This document shows, piece by piece, positions 7,801 through 19,855 of a stretch of DNA of 64,000 bases. Below the pieces are notes generated by a model that did not search any database, was not told where the DNA came from, and saw only the letters and a program-made list of their open reading frames with translations. Made by a program: the position numbers and the translations under genes. Position 1 is the stretch's first letter. Every line of letters starts with the position of its first letter. Where the stretch lies: positions 90,802 to 154,801 of the forward strand of contig NZ_BAAAIV010000006.1 of NCBI RefSeq assembly GCF_039526245.1, given 5' to 3'. This DNA comes from Arthrobacter_H rhombi. GTDB lineage: Bacteria; Actinomycetota; Actinomycetes; Actinomycetales; Micrococcaceae.

Positions 7801-8777
7801 GGCATCTGCTCTCCACCGCCGATCTGGCCCGCGACGACGCGATCCGCATCCTGGACATCGCCGAGGACATGGCAGCGGTGGGCACCCGCGAGGTCAAGAA
7901 GCTCCCGGCGCTGCGTGGCCGCACTGTCGTGAACCTCTTCTTCGAGGACTCCACCCGCACCCGGATCTCCTTCGAGGCGGCAGCCAAACGTCTCTCCGCC
8001 GACGTCATCAACTTCTCAGCCAAGGGTTCCTCGGTCTCCAAGGGCGAGTCGCTGAAGGACACCGCGCAGACGCTCAAGGCCATCGGCGCCGACGGGGTGG
8101 TCATCCGCCACGGATCCTCCGGGGCCCCCGCCCGGTTGGCGGCCGCAGGTTGGATCGACGCCCCGGTGGTCAACGCCGGGGACGGCACGCACGAACACCC
8201 CACCCAGGCGCTGCTGGACGCGTTCACGCTGCGCAACCACTGGGCCGCGGTCCGCGGCGTGGAGTCCACCGGCTCGGACCTGTCCGGGCTGCGGGTGGCG
8301 ATCGTGGGGGACATCCTGCACTCCCGGGTCGCCCGGTCCAACCTATGGCTGCTGCGCACCCTGGGCGCCGAGGTGACGATGGTCGCCCCGCCGACCCTGC
8401 TGCCCATCGGCGCCGGGTCCTGGCCCTGCACGATCAGCTACGACCTGGATTCCACCTTGGCCGGCGGCATCGACGCGGTCATGATGCTCCGTGTCCAGGG
8501 GGAGCGCCAGCATGCCTCGTTCTTCCCCAGTGCCCGCGAGTACTCCCGCAGGTGGGGCTTCGACGATGCCCGGCTGGCAGCACTGGAAACCCAGCCCGGA
8601 CGCGAGACGGTGATCCTGCACCCCGGCCCGATGAACCGCGGCCTGGAGATCTCCTCCGCCGCCGCGGATTCGCCGCGCTCCACCGTCCTGGAGCAGGTCT
8701 CCAACGGTGTCGCCGTGCGCATGGCCGTCCTGTACCTCCTGCTTTCCGCGGACCCGCAGCGTCCCGGCGCCCTCTGA
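7797..8777 (+). CDS. pyrB: Aspartate carbamoyltransferase catalytic subunit PyrB
   Basis: It transfers carbamoyl phosphate to aspartate, the committed step of UMP synthesis. The carbamoyl-phosphate motif FEDSTRTRISFE (about residues 44-55), the SSVSKGESLKDT loop, HPTQALLDAF and the late HPGPMNRG block are all intact. At 326 residues it is a class-B/C-type catalytic chain; no pyrI regulatory gene is nearby. It is coupled to pyrR by an ATGA overlap, and pyrC follows 14 nt downstream. Confidence 0.96.
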   Translation: MRHLLSTADLARDDAIRILDIAEDMAAVGTREVKKLPALRGRTVVNLFFEDSTRTRISFEAAAKRLSADVINFSAKGSSVSKGESLKDTAQTLKAIGADGVVIRHGSSGAPARLAAAGWIDAPVVNAGDGTHEHPTQALLDAFTLRNHWAAVRGVESTGSDLSGLRVAIVGDILHSRVARSNLWLLRTLGAEVTMVAPPTLLPIGAGSWPCTISYDLDSTLAGGIDAVMMLRVQGERQHASFFPSAREYSRRWGFDDARLAALETQPGRETVILHPGPMNRGLEISSAAADSPRSTVLEQVSNGVAVRMAVLYLLLSADPQRPGAL

Positions 8778-8791
8778 GAATCGAGAACCAC

Positions 8792-10126
8792 ATGAGCACC
8801 ACCACCTACCTGATCCGCGGCGCCGCCCTCGCCGGCGGTCCCGCCACCGACCTGCTGCTCGACGGCGGGACCGTCGTGGCCACCGGAGCGGAAGCCTCCA
8901 CCCACAACGCCGCCACGTCAGCCGAGGTCATCGATGCCGCCGGGCTCATCGCCCTGCCCGGCATGGTCGACCTGCACACGCACCTGCGCGAACCCGGCCG
9001 GGAGGACGCCGAAACCGTTGAAACCGGAACCCGGGCAGCGGCCCGCGGCGGCTTCACCGCGGTGCACGCCATGGCCAACTCCACACCGGTCGCCGACACG
9101 GCGGGCGTCGTGGAACAGGTGCACAACCTGGGACAGCGCAGCGGCTGGGTCGACGTGCGCCCCGTCGGTGCGGTCACCGTCGGCCTGGCCGGCACCCAGC
9201 TCTCCGAACTCGGGGCCATGGCGGATTCGCGGGCCCGCGTGCGCGTCTTCTCCGACGACGGCATGTGCGTCTGGGATCCGGTGATGATGCGCCGTGCCCT
9301 GGAGTACGTGAAGGCGTTCGACGGGGTCATTGCCCAGCACGCCCAGGAACCCCGGCTGACCGAGGGCGCCCAGATGAACGAGGGCGAGGTCTCTGCGGTG
9401 TTGGGGCTGGCCGGTTGGCCTGCGGTCGCCGAGGAATCGATCATCGCCCGTGATGTCCTGCTGGCCCAGCACGTCGGGTCCCGCCTGCACGTCTGCCACG
9501 TCTCCACCGCCGGTTCGGTGGAGATCATCCGCTGGGCCAAGTCCCTGGGCATCAACGTCACCGCCGAGGTCACCCCGCACCACCTGCTGCTCACCGATGA
9601 ACTGGTGCGCAGCTACGACCCGGTCTACAAGGTCAACCCGCCATTGCGCCGCGAAGCCGATGTGCTGGCGCTGCGGGCCGGGCTGGCGGACGGCACCATC
9701 GACGTCATCGGCACCGACCATGCACCCCACCCCTCCGAGGCCAAGGACTGCGAATGGGCGCAGGCGGCGATGGGCATGACCGGGCTGGAAACCGCGCTCT
9801 CCGTCGTCCAGCACACCATGGTCGAGACGGGCCTGATCGGTTGGGAAGACGTCGCGCGGATCACCTCCACGACGCCTGCGGCCATCGGCCGGCTCCAGGA
9901 CCAGGGACGCCCGCTGGCTGCCGGGGAACCGGCCAACCTCATCCTGGTGGACCCGGCAGCCCGCTGGACCGTCAAGCCGGAGGAGATGGCCACCAAGGGG
10001 CGGAACTCGCCCTTCGCCGGGATGGAGCTCCCGGGTAGCGTGCGCGCCACCTTCTTCCACGGCCACCCCACGGTCCTGGACGGCGCACTGAACACCCCCC
10101 GCGCCTACACGGGAGCCGCCTCGTGA
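8792..10126 (+). CDS. pyrC: Dihydroorotase PyrC (class I)
   Basis: This zinc amidohydrolase cyclises carbamoyl-aspartate to dihydroorotate. The DLHTHLREPG metal-binding motif lies near residue 60, with further ligands in IAQHAQEPRL, HVCHVSTAGS and the catalytic Asp in GTDHAPH. At 444 residues it is the long class I type, which can associate with PyrB. The ATG at 8792 follows GAGAA and the N-terminus YLIRGAALAGG fits the family. The end overlaps the next GTG start (GTGA). Confidence 0.95.
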   Translation: MSTTTYLIRGAALAGGPATDLLLDGGTVVATGAEASTHNAATSAEVIDAAGLIALPGMVDLHTHLREPGREDAETVETGTRAAARGGFTAVHAMANSTPVADTAGVVEQVHNLGQRSGWVDVRPVGAVTVGLAGTQLSELGAMADSRARVRVFSDDGMCVWDPVMMRRALEYVKAFDGVIAQHAQEPRLTEGAQMNEGEVSAVLGLAGWPAVAEESIIARDVLLAQHVGSRLHVCHVSTAGSVEIIRWAKSLGINVTAEVTPHHLLLTDELVRSYDPVYKVNPPLRREADVLALRAGLADGTIDVIGTDHAPHPSEAKDCEWAQAAMGMTGLETALSVVQHTMVETGLIGWEDVARITSTTPAAIGRLQDQGRPLAAGEPANLILVDPAARWTVKPEEMATKGRNSPFAGMELPGSVRATFFHGHPTVLDGALNTPRAYTGAAS

Positions 10127-10668
10127 ACGAATACGTCCCCTACATCATCGGGATCATCGCCGTGGCCGCAGTGGCCATCGCGTTGATGCGCGTCGGCTGG
10201 CGGCACCGCCAGGGACGCCAGTCCGACGTCGTGGCCCCCGCCGCCATCCCCGGAGAACTCACCGCCCCCCTCGCCGAGGCCGGCGGACAATACGTCTCGA
10301 CCACCACTGCGGGGGACTGGCTGGACCGGATCAGCGTCCACGGGCTGGGCATGAAATCCAATGCCACGCTCACCGTCCACGCCGAGGGCGTGCTGTTCAC
10401 CCGCAGCGGCGCACCCGATGTCTTCCTCCCGGTCGCCGACCTCGAATCGTGCCGCCGCGAGGCCGGCATGGCCGGCAAGTTCGTCGAGGCCGGCGGGCTG
10501 CTGGTGGTGGGTTGGCGGCTGGGTGAACACCACCTCGACACCGGATTCCGCCCCCGACGAGCCCAGGACATGGCCACCCTCGTGGCCGCCACCGAAGCAT
10601 TGATCCCCGGAGCCGGCGCCACCGGACCGGCCCACGACCACACAGCACCGAAGAAGGACAACGAATGA
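10123..10668 (+). CDS. Membrane-anchored protein between pyrC and carA (Rv1382-like)
   Basis: The 181-residue protein has one N-terminal transmembrane helix (about residues 5-24, YIIGIIAVAAVAIALMRVG) and a cytoplasmic domain of beta character (residues 60-150). A similar one-helix protein sits between pyrC and carA in mycobacteria (Rv1382 in M. tuberculosis), so position and architecture are conserved. The C-terminal domain has a PH-like feel (WLDRISVHGLG...LLVVGWRLG), but that is a guess. It starts with GTG overlapping pyrC and overlaps carA (ATGA). A role in pyrimidine or arginine metabolism is not demonstrated. Confidence 0.7.
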   Translation: MNEYVPYIIGIIAVAAVAIALMRVGWRHRQGRQSDVVAPAAIPGELTAPLAEAGGQYVSTTTAGDWLDRISVHGLGMKSNATLTVHAEGVLFTRSGAPDVFLPVADLESCRREAGMAGKFVEAGGLLVVGWRLGEHHLDTGFRPRRAQDMATLVAATEALIPGAGATGPAHDHTAPKKDNE

Positions 10669-11851
10669 GCGCGATGACGACCACCGAACCCGCAGTCCTG
10701 GTCCTGGAGGACGGGCGCATGTTCCGCGGCCGCGCCTACGGCGCCGGCGGCACCGCCCTGGGCGAAGCAGTGTTCGCGACCGGCATGACCGGATACCAGG
10801 AGACCATCACCGACCCGTCCTACGCCCGCCAGCTGGTGGTGCAGACCGCACCGCACATCGGCAACACCGGGGTGAACGCGGCGGACAACGAATCCCGTCG
10901 CATCTGGGTCGCCGGCTACATCGTCCGCGACGCGGCCCGCCGACCGTCGAACTGGCGTTCCGAGGGCACCCTGGACGACGAGCTGGCCCGCCAGGGCGTC
11001 GTGGGCATCCAGGGCGTGGACACCCGCGCCATCACCCGCCACCTGCGCGAGCGGGGGGCCATGAAGGCCGGCATCTTCTCCGGCGACGCAGCCCGCGCCA
11101 CGGCCGCACAACTGCTCGAGCAGGTCACCGGCCAGGCCCCCATGGCCGGTGCCCGGCTCGCCGAAGAGGTCAGCGTCGACGCCGCCTACACCGTCGAGCC
11201 CGCCGACCACGGGTGGACCGGGGAACCGCGTTTCAGCATCGCCGCGATCGACCTGGGCATCAAGGGCATGACCCCGGTGCGCTTCGCCGAACGCGGCGTC
11301 CGGGTCCACGTGCTGCCCGCCACCTCGACGTTCGAGCAGATCGCAGCGGTCGGCGCCGACGGCGTCTTCCTCTCCAACGGCCCCGGCGACCCGGCCACCG
11401 CCGACGAGCAGGTGGCCACGCTGCGCCAGGTGCTCGAGGCCCGGATCCCGTTCTTCGGCATCTGCTTCGGCAACCAGATCCTCGGCCGCGCGCTGGGGTT
11501 CGGCACCTACAAGCTGCCCTACGGCCACCGCGGGATCAACCAGCCGGTCATGGACCTGGGCACGGGCAAGGTGGAGATCACCAGCCAGAACCACGGTTTT
11601 GCCGTGGACGCACCGCGCGACGGTGCCCACGAGGCCCCCGAATCCCGGTTCGGCCGGGTGGAGGTCTCCCACATCTCGCTGAACGACAACGTCGTGGAGG
11701 GCCTGCGCTGCCTGGACCTGCCGGCCTTCTCCGTGCAGTACCACCCGGAGGCCGCGGCCGGACCCCACGATTCCGCGTACCTCTTTGACCGCTTCATCGA
11801 CCTGATGGCCGCCCAGGGCGCCACCACCACGACCTCCCAGGAAGGGAACTA

Positions 11852-11852
<1 letters not shown>
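10665..11852 (+). CDS. carA: Carbamoyl-phosphate synthase small (glutaminase) subunit CarA
   Basis: It hydrolyses glutamine and channels ammonia to CarB. The N-terminal CPSase domain contains VFATGMTGYQETITDPSY, and the C-terminal class I amidotransferase has the nucleophile Cys in GICFGNQ (about residue 267), the block GHRGINQPV and the His/Glu dyad in QYHPEA. The nucleophile elbow reads GICFGNQ rather than the commoner GICLGHQ, but Cys, His and Glu are present. The 395-residue length is normal. The TAA stop overlaps the carB ATG (TAATG). Confidence 0.96.
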
Positions 11853-15151
<3,299 letters not shown>

Positions 15152-15154
15152 GGC

Positions 15155-16009
15155 ATGGGCACAGGGCACGACGCCGGTACCCGGGACCCGTTCGGGACCC
15201 GGCTGGGGCGCGCGATGGAAGCGCACGGCCCGCTGTGCGTGGGCATCGACCCCCATCCGGGCCTGCTGGCCGACTGGGAGCTGCCCGATGACGCCAGCGG
15301 GGTGGAACGCTTCGCCCTGCGCGTCGTGGAGGCACTGGCCGGACAGGTGGCCCTGGTCAAGCCGCAGGTCGCCTTGTTCGAACGCCACGGCTCCGCGGGC
15401 ATCGCTGCACTGGAGCGTACGTTGGCTGCCTGCGCCGACGCCGGTCTGCTCTCGCTGGCCGACGCGAAGCGCGGGGACATCGGCTCCACCATGGCCGCCT
15501 ATGCGGACGCCTGGCTCGCCGACGGTTCGCCGTTGGCCGCCGACGCCGTGACCCTGAGCCCCTACCTGGGCTTCGGGTCGCTGCGCCCGGCACTGGACGC
15601 CGCAGCGGCCACCGGACGCGGGGTGTTCGTCCTGGGGCTGACCTCCAATCCGGAGGGAGCCAGCGTCCAACACGTCGGGGGAGCCGCCTCGGTGGCCCGG
15701 TCCATCGTCGAGGCCACCGCTGCCGAGAACGACGGCGCCACCCCCTTCGGGTCCACCGGCCTGGTCATCGGCGCCACCGTCGGACCTGCACTTCGGGAGC
15801 TGGGCATCGACCTGGCCGCCAGCCACGCACCGATCCTCGCCCCGGGGCTCGGCGCCCAGGGGGCCACGGGGGCAGACCTGCGGGCCGTTTTCGGGGCCGT
15901 CTGGGACCAGCTGGTCCCCACCTCCAGCCGCGATATCCTCCGCCACGGACCCACGCAGCGGGCACTGCAGGACGCCACCTCACGGGTGCAGGAGGACCTG
16001 CGTTCCTGA
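15155..16009 (+). CDS. pyrF: Orotidine 5'-phosphate decarboxylase PyrF (type 2, mycobacterial)
   Basis: It decarboxylates OMP to UMP. The 284-residue protein belongs to the longer type 2 family: LCVGIDPHP near the N-terminus, VALVKPQVALFE, and the catalytic block LADAKRGDIGST (about residues 106-117) with the Asp-Lys-Asp charge network. The late LAPGLGAQG supplies the phosphate loop. It starts 3 nt after carB, so it is the last gene of the operon; pyrD is unlinked at 55.8 kb and pyrE is not in the window. Confidence 0.94.
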   Translation: MGTGHDAGTRDPFGTRLGRAMEAHGPLCVGIDPHPGLLADWELPDDASGVERFALRVVEALAGQVALVKPQVALFERHGSAGIAALERTLAACADAGLLSLADAKRGDIGSTMAAYADAWLADGSPLAADAVTLSPYLGFGSLRPALDAAAATGRGVFVLGLTSNPEGASVQHVGGAASVARSIVEATAAENDGATPFGSTGLVIGATVGPALRELGIDLAASHAPILAPGLGAQGATGADLRAVFGAVWDQLVPTSSRDILRHGPTQRALQDATSRVQEDLRS

Positions 16010-16016
16010 AGCCGAC

Positions 16017-16044
16017 GGGCGCCGGGCCATTGCGCCCGGTGCCC
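16017..16044 (+). terminator. Hairpin after pyrF
   Basis: An 11-nt arm (16017-16027) pairs with 16034-16044 through one G-U pair around a 6-nt loop. It lies 7 nt after the pyrF stop, at the end of the pyr operon. It lacks a U-tract. Confidence 0.5.
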
Positions 16045-16129
16045 GGGTTCGCTAGGTTCGGATCACGTCGTCGAAGATGGCGTGTGGTGCCTAGTCACGA
16101 CCGATTCCTAGCCGGCAGGGGATTACGCT

Positions 16130-16465
16130 ATGGTTTTGAAGTCATTATCGGAGGAGGACCGCGCCAAGGCGCGGGCCAAGGCCCTGGTCTCGCGGACGCG
16201 GCGGGCCGAAGTGAAAAAGAACTTCGGCAGCGGCAACCTCGGGATCACCGACCTGCTCGAACTCGCCCGGACCGATGAGGCCGTGGGACGCTTACGTGTC
16301 GCGGACCTGCTCGAGTCGGTGCCCGGAGTCGGGACGGTCAGGGCCGCAGCACTGATGGATCGCATCGGCATCTCGGCGAATCGCCGGCTGCGTGGCCTGG
16401 GTCGCAAGCAGCAAGGTGCCCTGCTGGCCCACTTCGCCGACACGCCGCCGCACGCAAAAAAGTAA
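16130..16465 (+). CDS. mihF: Integration host factor, actinobacterial type (mIHF)
   Basis: This 111-residue basic nucleoid protein is unrelated to HU/IHF of proteobacteria. The family's features are visible: a long basic N-terminal helix rich in Arg/Lys (AKARAKALVSRTRRAEVKK), the middle helix VADLLESVPGVGTVRAAALMDRIGI (helix-two-turn-helix DNA contact) and the NRRLRGLG tail. The usual neighbours follow: gmk, rpoZ and coaBC. The ATG at 16130 follows a GGCAGGGG purine stretch. The first 45 residues look more divergent than usual. mIHF is needed for phage integration and DNA compaction in mycobacteria and Streptomyces. Confidence 0.88.
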   Translation: MVLKSLSEEDRAKARAKALVSRTRRAEVKKNFGSGNLGITDLLELARTDEAVGRLRVADLLESVPGVGTVRAAALMDRIGISANRRLRGLGRKQQGALLAHFADTPPHAKK

Positions 16466-16476
16466 CAAAGGACACC

Positions 16477-17055
16477 ATGCCGGCTTCCAGCCATCCGACC
16501 GTCACCGTACTCGCGGGCCCCACAGCCGTGGGCAAGGGGACCATCTCGACCTACATCCGTGACCATTACCCGGAGGTCTGGCTGTCCGTCTCGGCGACCA
16601 CCCGTGACCCGCGACCCGGCGAGCAGGACGGTGTGCACTACTTCTTCGTCGGCCCCGAGGCCTTCCAGGAACTCGTGGACTCCGGGGACATGCTCGAATG
16701 GGCCGTCGTCCACGGGCGCAACAGCTACGGCACCATCCGCACCAAGGTCCAGGAGGCGGTCGCCGCCGGGCGCAGCGTCCTGCTGGAGATCGACCTGCAG
16801 GGGGCACGCCAGGTCAAGAAGTCGATGCCGGAGGCGAAATTCGTCTTCCTGGCACCTCCGAGTTGGGACGAACTGGTCCGCCGACTCATCGGTCGCGGCA
16901 CCGAAACGGCAGACGAACAGCAAAGACGGCTCGATACCGCTAAACTGGAACTTGCTGCCGAACGGGAATTCGACGTCACCATCGTGAATGACGACATCCA
17001 GCGTGCAGCCGACGAGCTGGTTTCCCAGATGGGGCTGACACCGCACCAGCGGTAG
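16477..17055 (+). CDS. gmk: Guanylate kinase
   Basis: It phosphorylates GMP to GDP with ATP. The P-loop GPTAVGKGT (about residues 13-21) is followed by the GMP-binding SVSATTRDPRPGEQDGVHYFF and the lid region EWAVVHGRNSYGT. At 192 residues it is a standard single-domain enzyme. It starts 11 nt after mihF, with an AAAGGA site upstream, and probably shares its transcript. Confidence 0.95.
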   Translation: MPASSHPTVTVLAGPTAVGKGTISTYIRDHYPEVWLSVSATTRDPRPGEQDGVHYFFVGPEAFQELVDSGDMLEWAVVHGRNSYGTIRTKVQEAVAAGRSVLLEIDLQGARQVKKSMPEAKFVFLAPPSWDELVRRLIGRGTETADEQQRRLDTAKLELAAEREFDVTIVNDDIQRAADELVSQMGLTPHQR

Positions 17056-17103
17056 GCAGTACCCGCCGGCACCGACGAACACCACACAGAATTTGGAGGA
17101 TTC

Positions 17104-17370
17104 GTGTCCACGAACCTTGAAGGCATCATCAACCCGCCGATCGACGAGCTGCTGACCACCACCGATTCGAAGTACGCGCTGGTCATCAACTCGGCCAAGC
17201 GCGCACGCCAGATCAACGCGTACTACTCGCAGCTGCACGAGGGCCTGTTCGAGTACGTCGGCCCGCTGGTCGACACCCAGCTCAACGAGAAGCCGCTGTC
17301 CATCGCCCTGCGCGAAATCAACGAGGGGCTCCTGCAGGTCAACCCGATCGCCGCAGAAGCCGCCGAGTAG
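17104..17370 (+). CDS. rpoZ: RNA polymerase omega subunit
   Basis: The 88-residue omega subunit clamps the beta' C-terminus during polymerase assembly. The conserved INPPIDELL and SKYALVINSAKRARQINAYY blocks occupy residues 8-42, and the tail ends KPLSIALREINEGLL. It starts with GTG 8 nt after a strong TTGGAGGA site. It lies between gmk and coaBC, as in many actinobacteria. Confidence 0.95.
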   Translation: MSTNLEGIINPPIDELLTTTDSKYALVINSAKRARQINAYYSQLHEGLFEYVGPLVDTQLNEKPLSIALREINEGLLQVNPIAAEAAE

Positions 17371-17380
17371 CACCGAAGCC

Positions 17381-18631
17381 GTGACGGCCCAGCAGCGCAT
17401 CGTCCTTGGAATAGGCGGCGGCATCGCCGCCTACAAGGTCGCGGCGCTGCTGCGGTTGTTTAAGGAGTCGGGACGTCACGTCGACGTCGTCCCCACGGAG
17501 GCGTCGCTGCAGTTCGTCGGCCGCGCCACCTGGGAGGCCCTCTCGGGCCGTCCGGTGCATACCGGTGTGTTCGAGGCGGTCGAGGACGTCAACCACGTGC
17601 GCCTGGGGCAGGAGGCCGACCTGGTCGTCATCGCCCCGGCCACCGCCGACCTGGTGGCCCGCCTCGCCGCGGGGATGGCCAACGACCTGCTCACCAACAC
17701 GGTGCTGGCCAGCCGCGCCCCGGTCATGATCGCCCCGGCCATGCACACCGAGATGTGGGAGAACCCCGCCACCACCGCCAACATCGCCACCTTGCGCTCC
17801 CGGGGCATCACCGTCGTCGACCCCGGTGTCGGACGGTTGACCGGCAAGGACTCCGGCCCCGGCCGCCTGCCGGAAGCCCAGGAGCTCTTCGACGCGGCCC
17901 AACGCCTGCTGGCGGCCGCCAGCCACCTGGTGGGCCCGCGCACCGACCTGCCCCTGTCCGGGCGTACCGTCGTCGTCTCCGCCGGCGGCACCCGCGAACC
18001 CCTGGATCCGGTCCGTTTCCTGGGCAACCGCTCCTCCGGAAAACAGGGCACAGCGGTCGCCCGTGCCGCCCTGGCCGCAGGTGCCACCGTGAAACTGATC
18101 GCCGCCCATCTGGAGACCGGCGTTCCCCCCGGCGTCGAACTGGTGACCGCCTCCACGGCACTGGAGCTGCGTGACGCGGTGACCGCTGCCTGTGAGGGGG
18201 CAGACGCCGTCGTCATGGCCGCTGCGGTCGCCGACTTCCGCCCGGCAGACTATGCCGACTCCAAGATCAAGAAGAAGGGCGACGACGGGGCCCCCACGCT
18301 CACCCTGGTGCGCAACCCTGACATCCTCGCCTCGCTGGTGGACCAGCGACGCGAGGATCCCGCTTCCGGACCGGCGGTCATCGTCGGATTCGCCGCCGAA
18401 ACCGGGGACGACGACGGCTCCGTCATGGACCATGCCCGGTCCAAGCTGGCCCGCAAGGGGTGCGACCTGCTGGTCGTCAACGAGGTCGGCGCCACGTTGG
18501 GCTTCGGCACCGAGGACAACACGGTGACCATCCTCTCCGCCGATGACGCCCCGGAGGTCCACGTGGCCGGCACCAAGGACGAGGTCGCCGAGGCCGTTGT
18601 CACGGCGCTGGCCGCCGCGTTGAACCGGTAG
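17381..18631 (+). CDS. coaBC: Bifunctional phosphopantothenoylcysteine decarboxylase / PPC synthetase CoaBC
   Basis: It makes 4'-phosphopantetheine for coenzyme A. The N-terminal FMN-dependent CoaC half (residues 1-185) has LGIGGGIAAYKVA, the His of the HVRLGQEADLVVIAPATAD region, the PAMHTEMW substrate loop and the flap Cys region. The C-terminal CoaB half starts near residue 195 with VVVSAGGTREPLDPVRFLGNRSSGK and includes AAAVADFRP and KIKKKG for CTP binding. The 416-residue length is normal. It starts with GTG 10 nt after rpoZ. Confidence 0.95.
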   Translation: MTAQQRIVLGIGGGIAAYKVAALLRLFKESGRHVDVVPTEASLQFVGRATWEALSGRPVHTGVFEAVEDVNHVRLGQEADLVVIAPATADLVARLAAGMANDLLTNTVLASRAPVMIAPAMHTEMWENPATTANIATLRSRGITVVDPGVGRLTGKDSGPGRLPEAQELFDAAQRLLAAASHLVGPRTDLPLSGRTVVVSAGGTREPLDPVRFLGNRSSGKQGTAVARAALAAGATVKLIAAHLETGVPPGVELVTASTALELRDAVTAACEGADAVVMAAAVADFRPADYADSKIKKKGDDGAPTLTLVRNPDILASLVDQRREDPASGPAVIVGFAAETGDDDGSVMDHARSKLARKGCDLLVVNEVGATLGFGTEDNTVTILSADDAPEVHVAGTKDEVAEAVVTALAAALNR

Positions 18632-18634
18632 AGT
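18629..18634 (+). promoter_or_regulatory. -10 box (TAGAGT) for leaderless metK
   Basis: TAGAGT lies 6 nt before the metK GTG and overlaps the coaBC stop. This spacing puts the start codon at +1, and no Shine-Dalgarno precedes it. Confidence 0.5.
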
Positions 18635-18640
18635 GGACGG

Positions 18641-19846
18641 GTGACTTCCCAGAATCCCGCCCTGCGTCTGTTCAGCTCCGAATCGGTGACCGAGGGCCAT
18701 CCCGACAAGATCTGCGACCAGATCAGTGATGCCATCCTCGACGCCATGCTCACCCAGGACCCGAACTCGCGGGTGGCCGTGGAAACCCTGACCACCACCG
18801 GGCTGGTCCACGTGGCCGGGGAGGTCACCACTGCCGGATACGTCGAGATCCCGCAACTGGTCCGCCAGACCATCCTGGACATCGGCTACGACTCCTCGGC
18901 CAATGGCTTCGACGGCGCCCGCTGCGGTGTCTCGGTCTCCATCGGACAGCAGTCGCAGGAGATCGCCGACGGCGTGTTCAACTCCTGGGAGATGCGTGAG
19001 GGGTCCGGGCTTGACCCGCGTGACGCCCAGGGTGCCGGCGACCAGGGCATCATGTTCGGCTACGCGTCCGACGAGACCCCCGTGCTGATGCCCACCCCGA
19101 TCTGGCTGGCCCAACGGCTCTCCGAAAAGCTCACCCAGGTCCGCAAGGACGGATCGCAGCCATTGCTGCGCCCGGACGGCAAGACCCAGGTCACCATCGG
19201 TTACGACGGCGACATCCCCGTCTCGGTCGAGACGGTCGTCGTCTCCGCCCAGCACGCCCGCGAACTCGAACTGGACCAGTTGCGCACCGACCTGCTCGAA
19301 CTGGTCGTCAAGCCGGTTCTGGCCGGCACCGAGCTGGACATCTCCAACACGCGCATCATCCTGAACCCCTCAGGCCCGTTCATCATCGGCGGCCCCGTGG
19401 GCGATGCCGGGCTGACCGGACGCAAGATCATCGTGGATACCTACGGCGGCTTCGCCCGCCACGGCGGCGGTGCCTTCTCCGGCAAGGACCCCTCGAAGGT
19501 CGACCGTTCCGCGGCCTATGCCATGCGCTGGATCGCGAAGAACGTCGTCGCCGCGGGCCTGGCCCGCCGTGCCGAAATCCAGGTCGCCTACGCGATCGGC
19601 GTCGCCCGCCCCGTCGGGCTCTACGTCGAGACCTTCGGCACCGAGACCGTGGACCCGCTGCGCATCGCCGACGCCATCGAGGCGGTCTTCGACCTGCGCC
19701 CGCTGGGCATCATCGAGGATCTGGACCTCAAGCGCCCCATCTACCAGCGCACTGCGGCCCACGGCCACTTCGGCCGCGAGGAGCCCGGCTTCACCTGGGA
19801 GCAGACCACCCGCGTCGACGCATTGCGCAGCTACTTCAACCTCTAG
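18641..19846 (+). CDS. metK: S-adenosylmethionine synthetase MetK
   Basis: It makes SAM from methionine and ATP. The 401-residue sequence is complete: FSSESVTEGHPDKICDQISDAILD at the N-terminus, the GAGDQGIMFGYA signature near residue 127, the GGAFSGKDPSKVDRSAAY signature near 282, and DLKRPIYQRTAAHGHFGR near the end. It starts with GTG. No SAM riboswitch is seen upstream; the 9-nt gap after coaBC holds only a leaderless-type promoter. Confidence 0.96.
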   Translation: MTSQNPALRLFSSESVTEGHPDKICDQISDAILDAMLTQDPNSRVAVETLTTTGLVHVAGEVTTAGYVEIPQLVRQTILDIGYDSSANGFDGARCGVSVSIGQQSQEIADGVFNSWEMREGSGLDPRDAQGAGDQGIMFGYASDETPVLMPTPIWLAQRLSEKLTQVRKDGSQPLLRPDGKTQVTIGYDGDIPVSVETVVVSAQHARELELDQLRTDLLELVVKPVLAGTELDISNTRIILNPSGPFIIGGPVGDAGLTGRKIIVDTYGGFARHGGGAFSGKDPSKVDRSAAYAMRWIAKNVVAAGLARRAEIQVAYAIGVARPVGLYVETFGTETVDPLRIADAIEAVFDLRPLGIIEDLDLKRPIYQRTAAHGHFGREEPGFTWEQTTRVDALRSYFNL

Positions 19847-19855
19847 GGGGCCCCG

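Noticed and set aside
18600..18641. SAM riboswitch before metK
   Set aside because: The gap between coaBC and metK is 9 nt, too short for any riboswitch.
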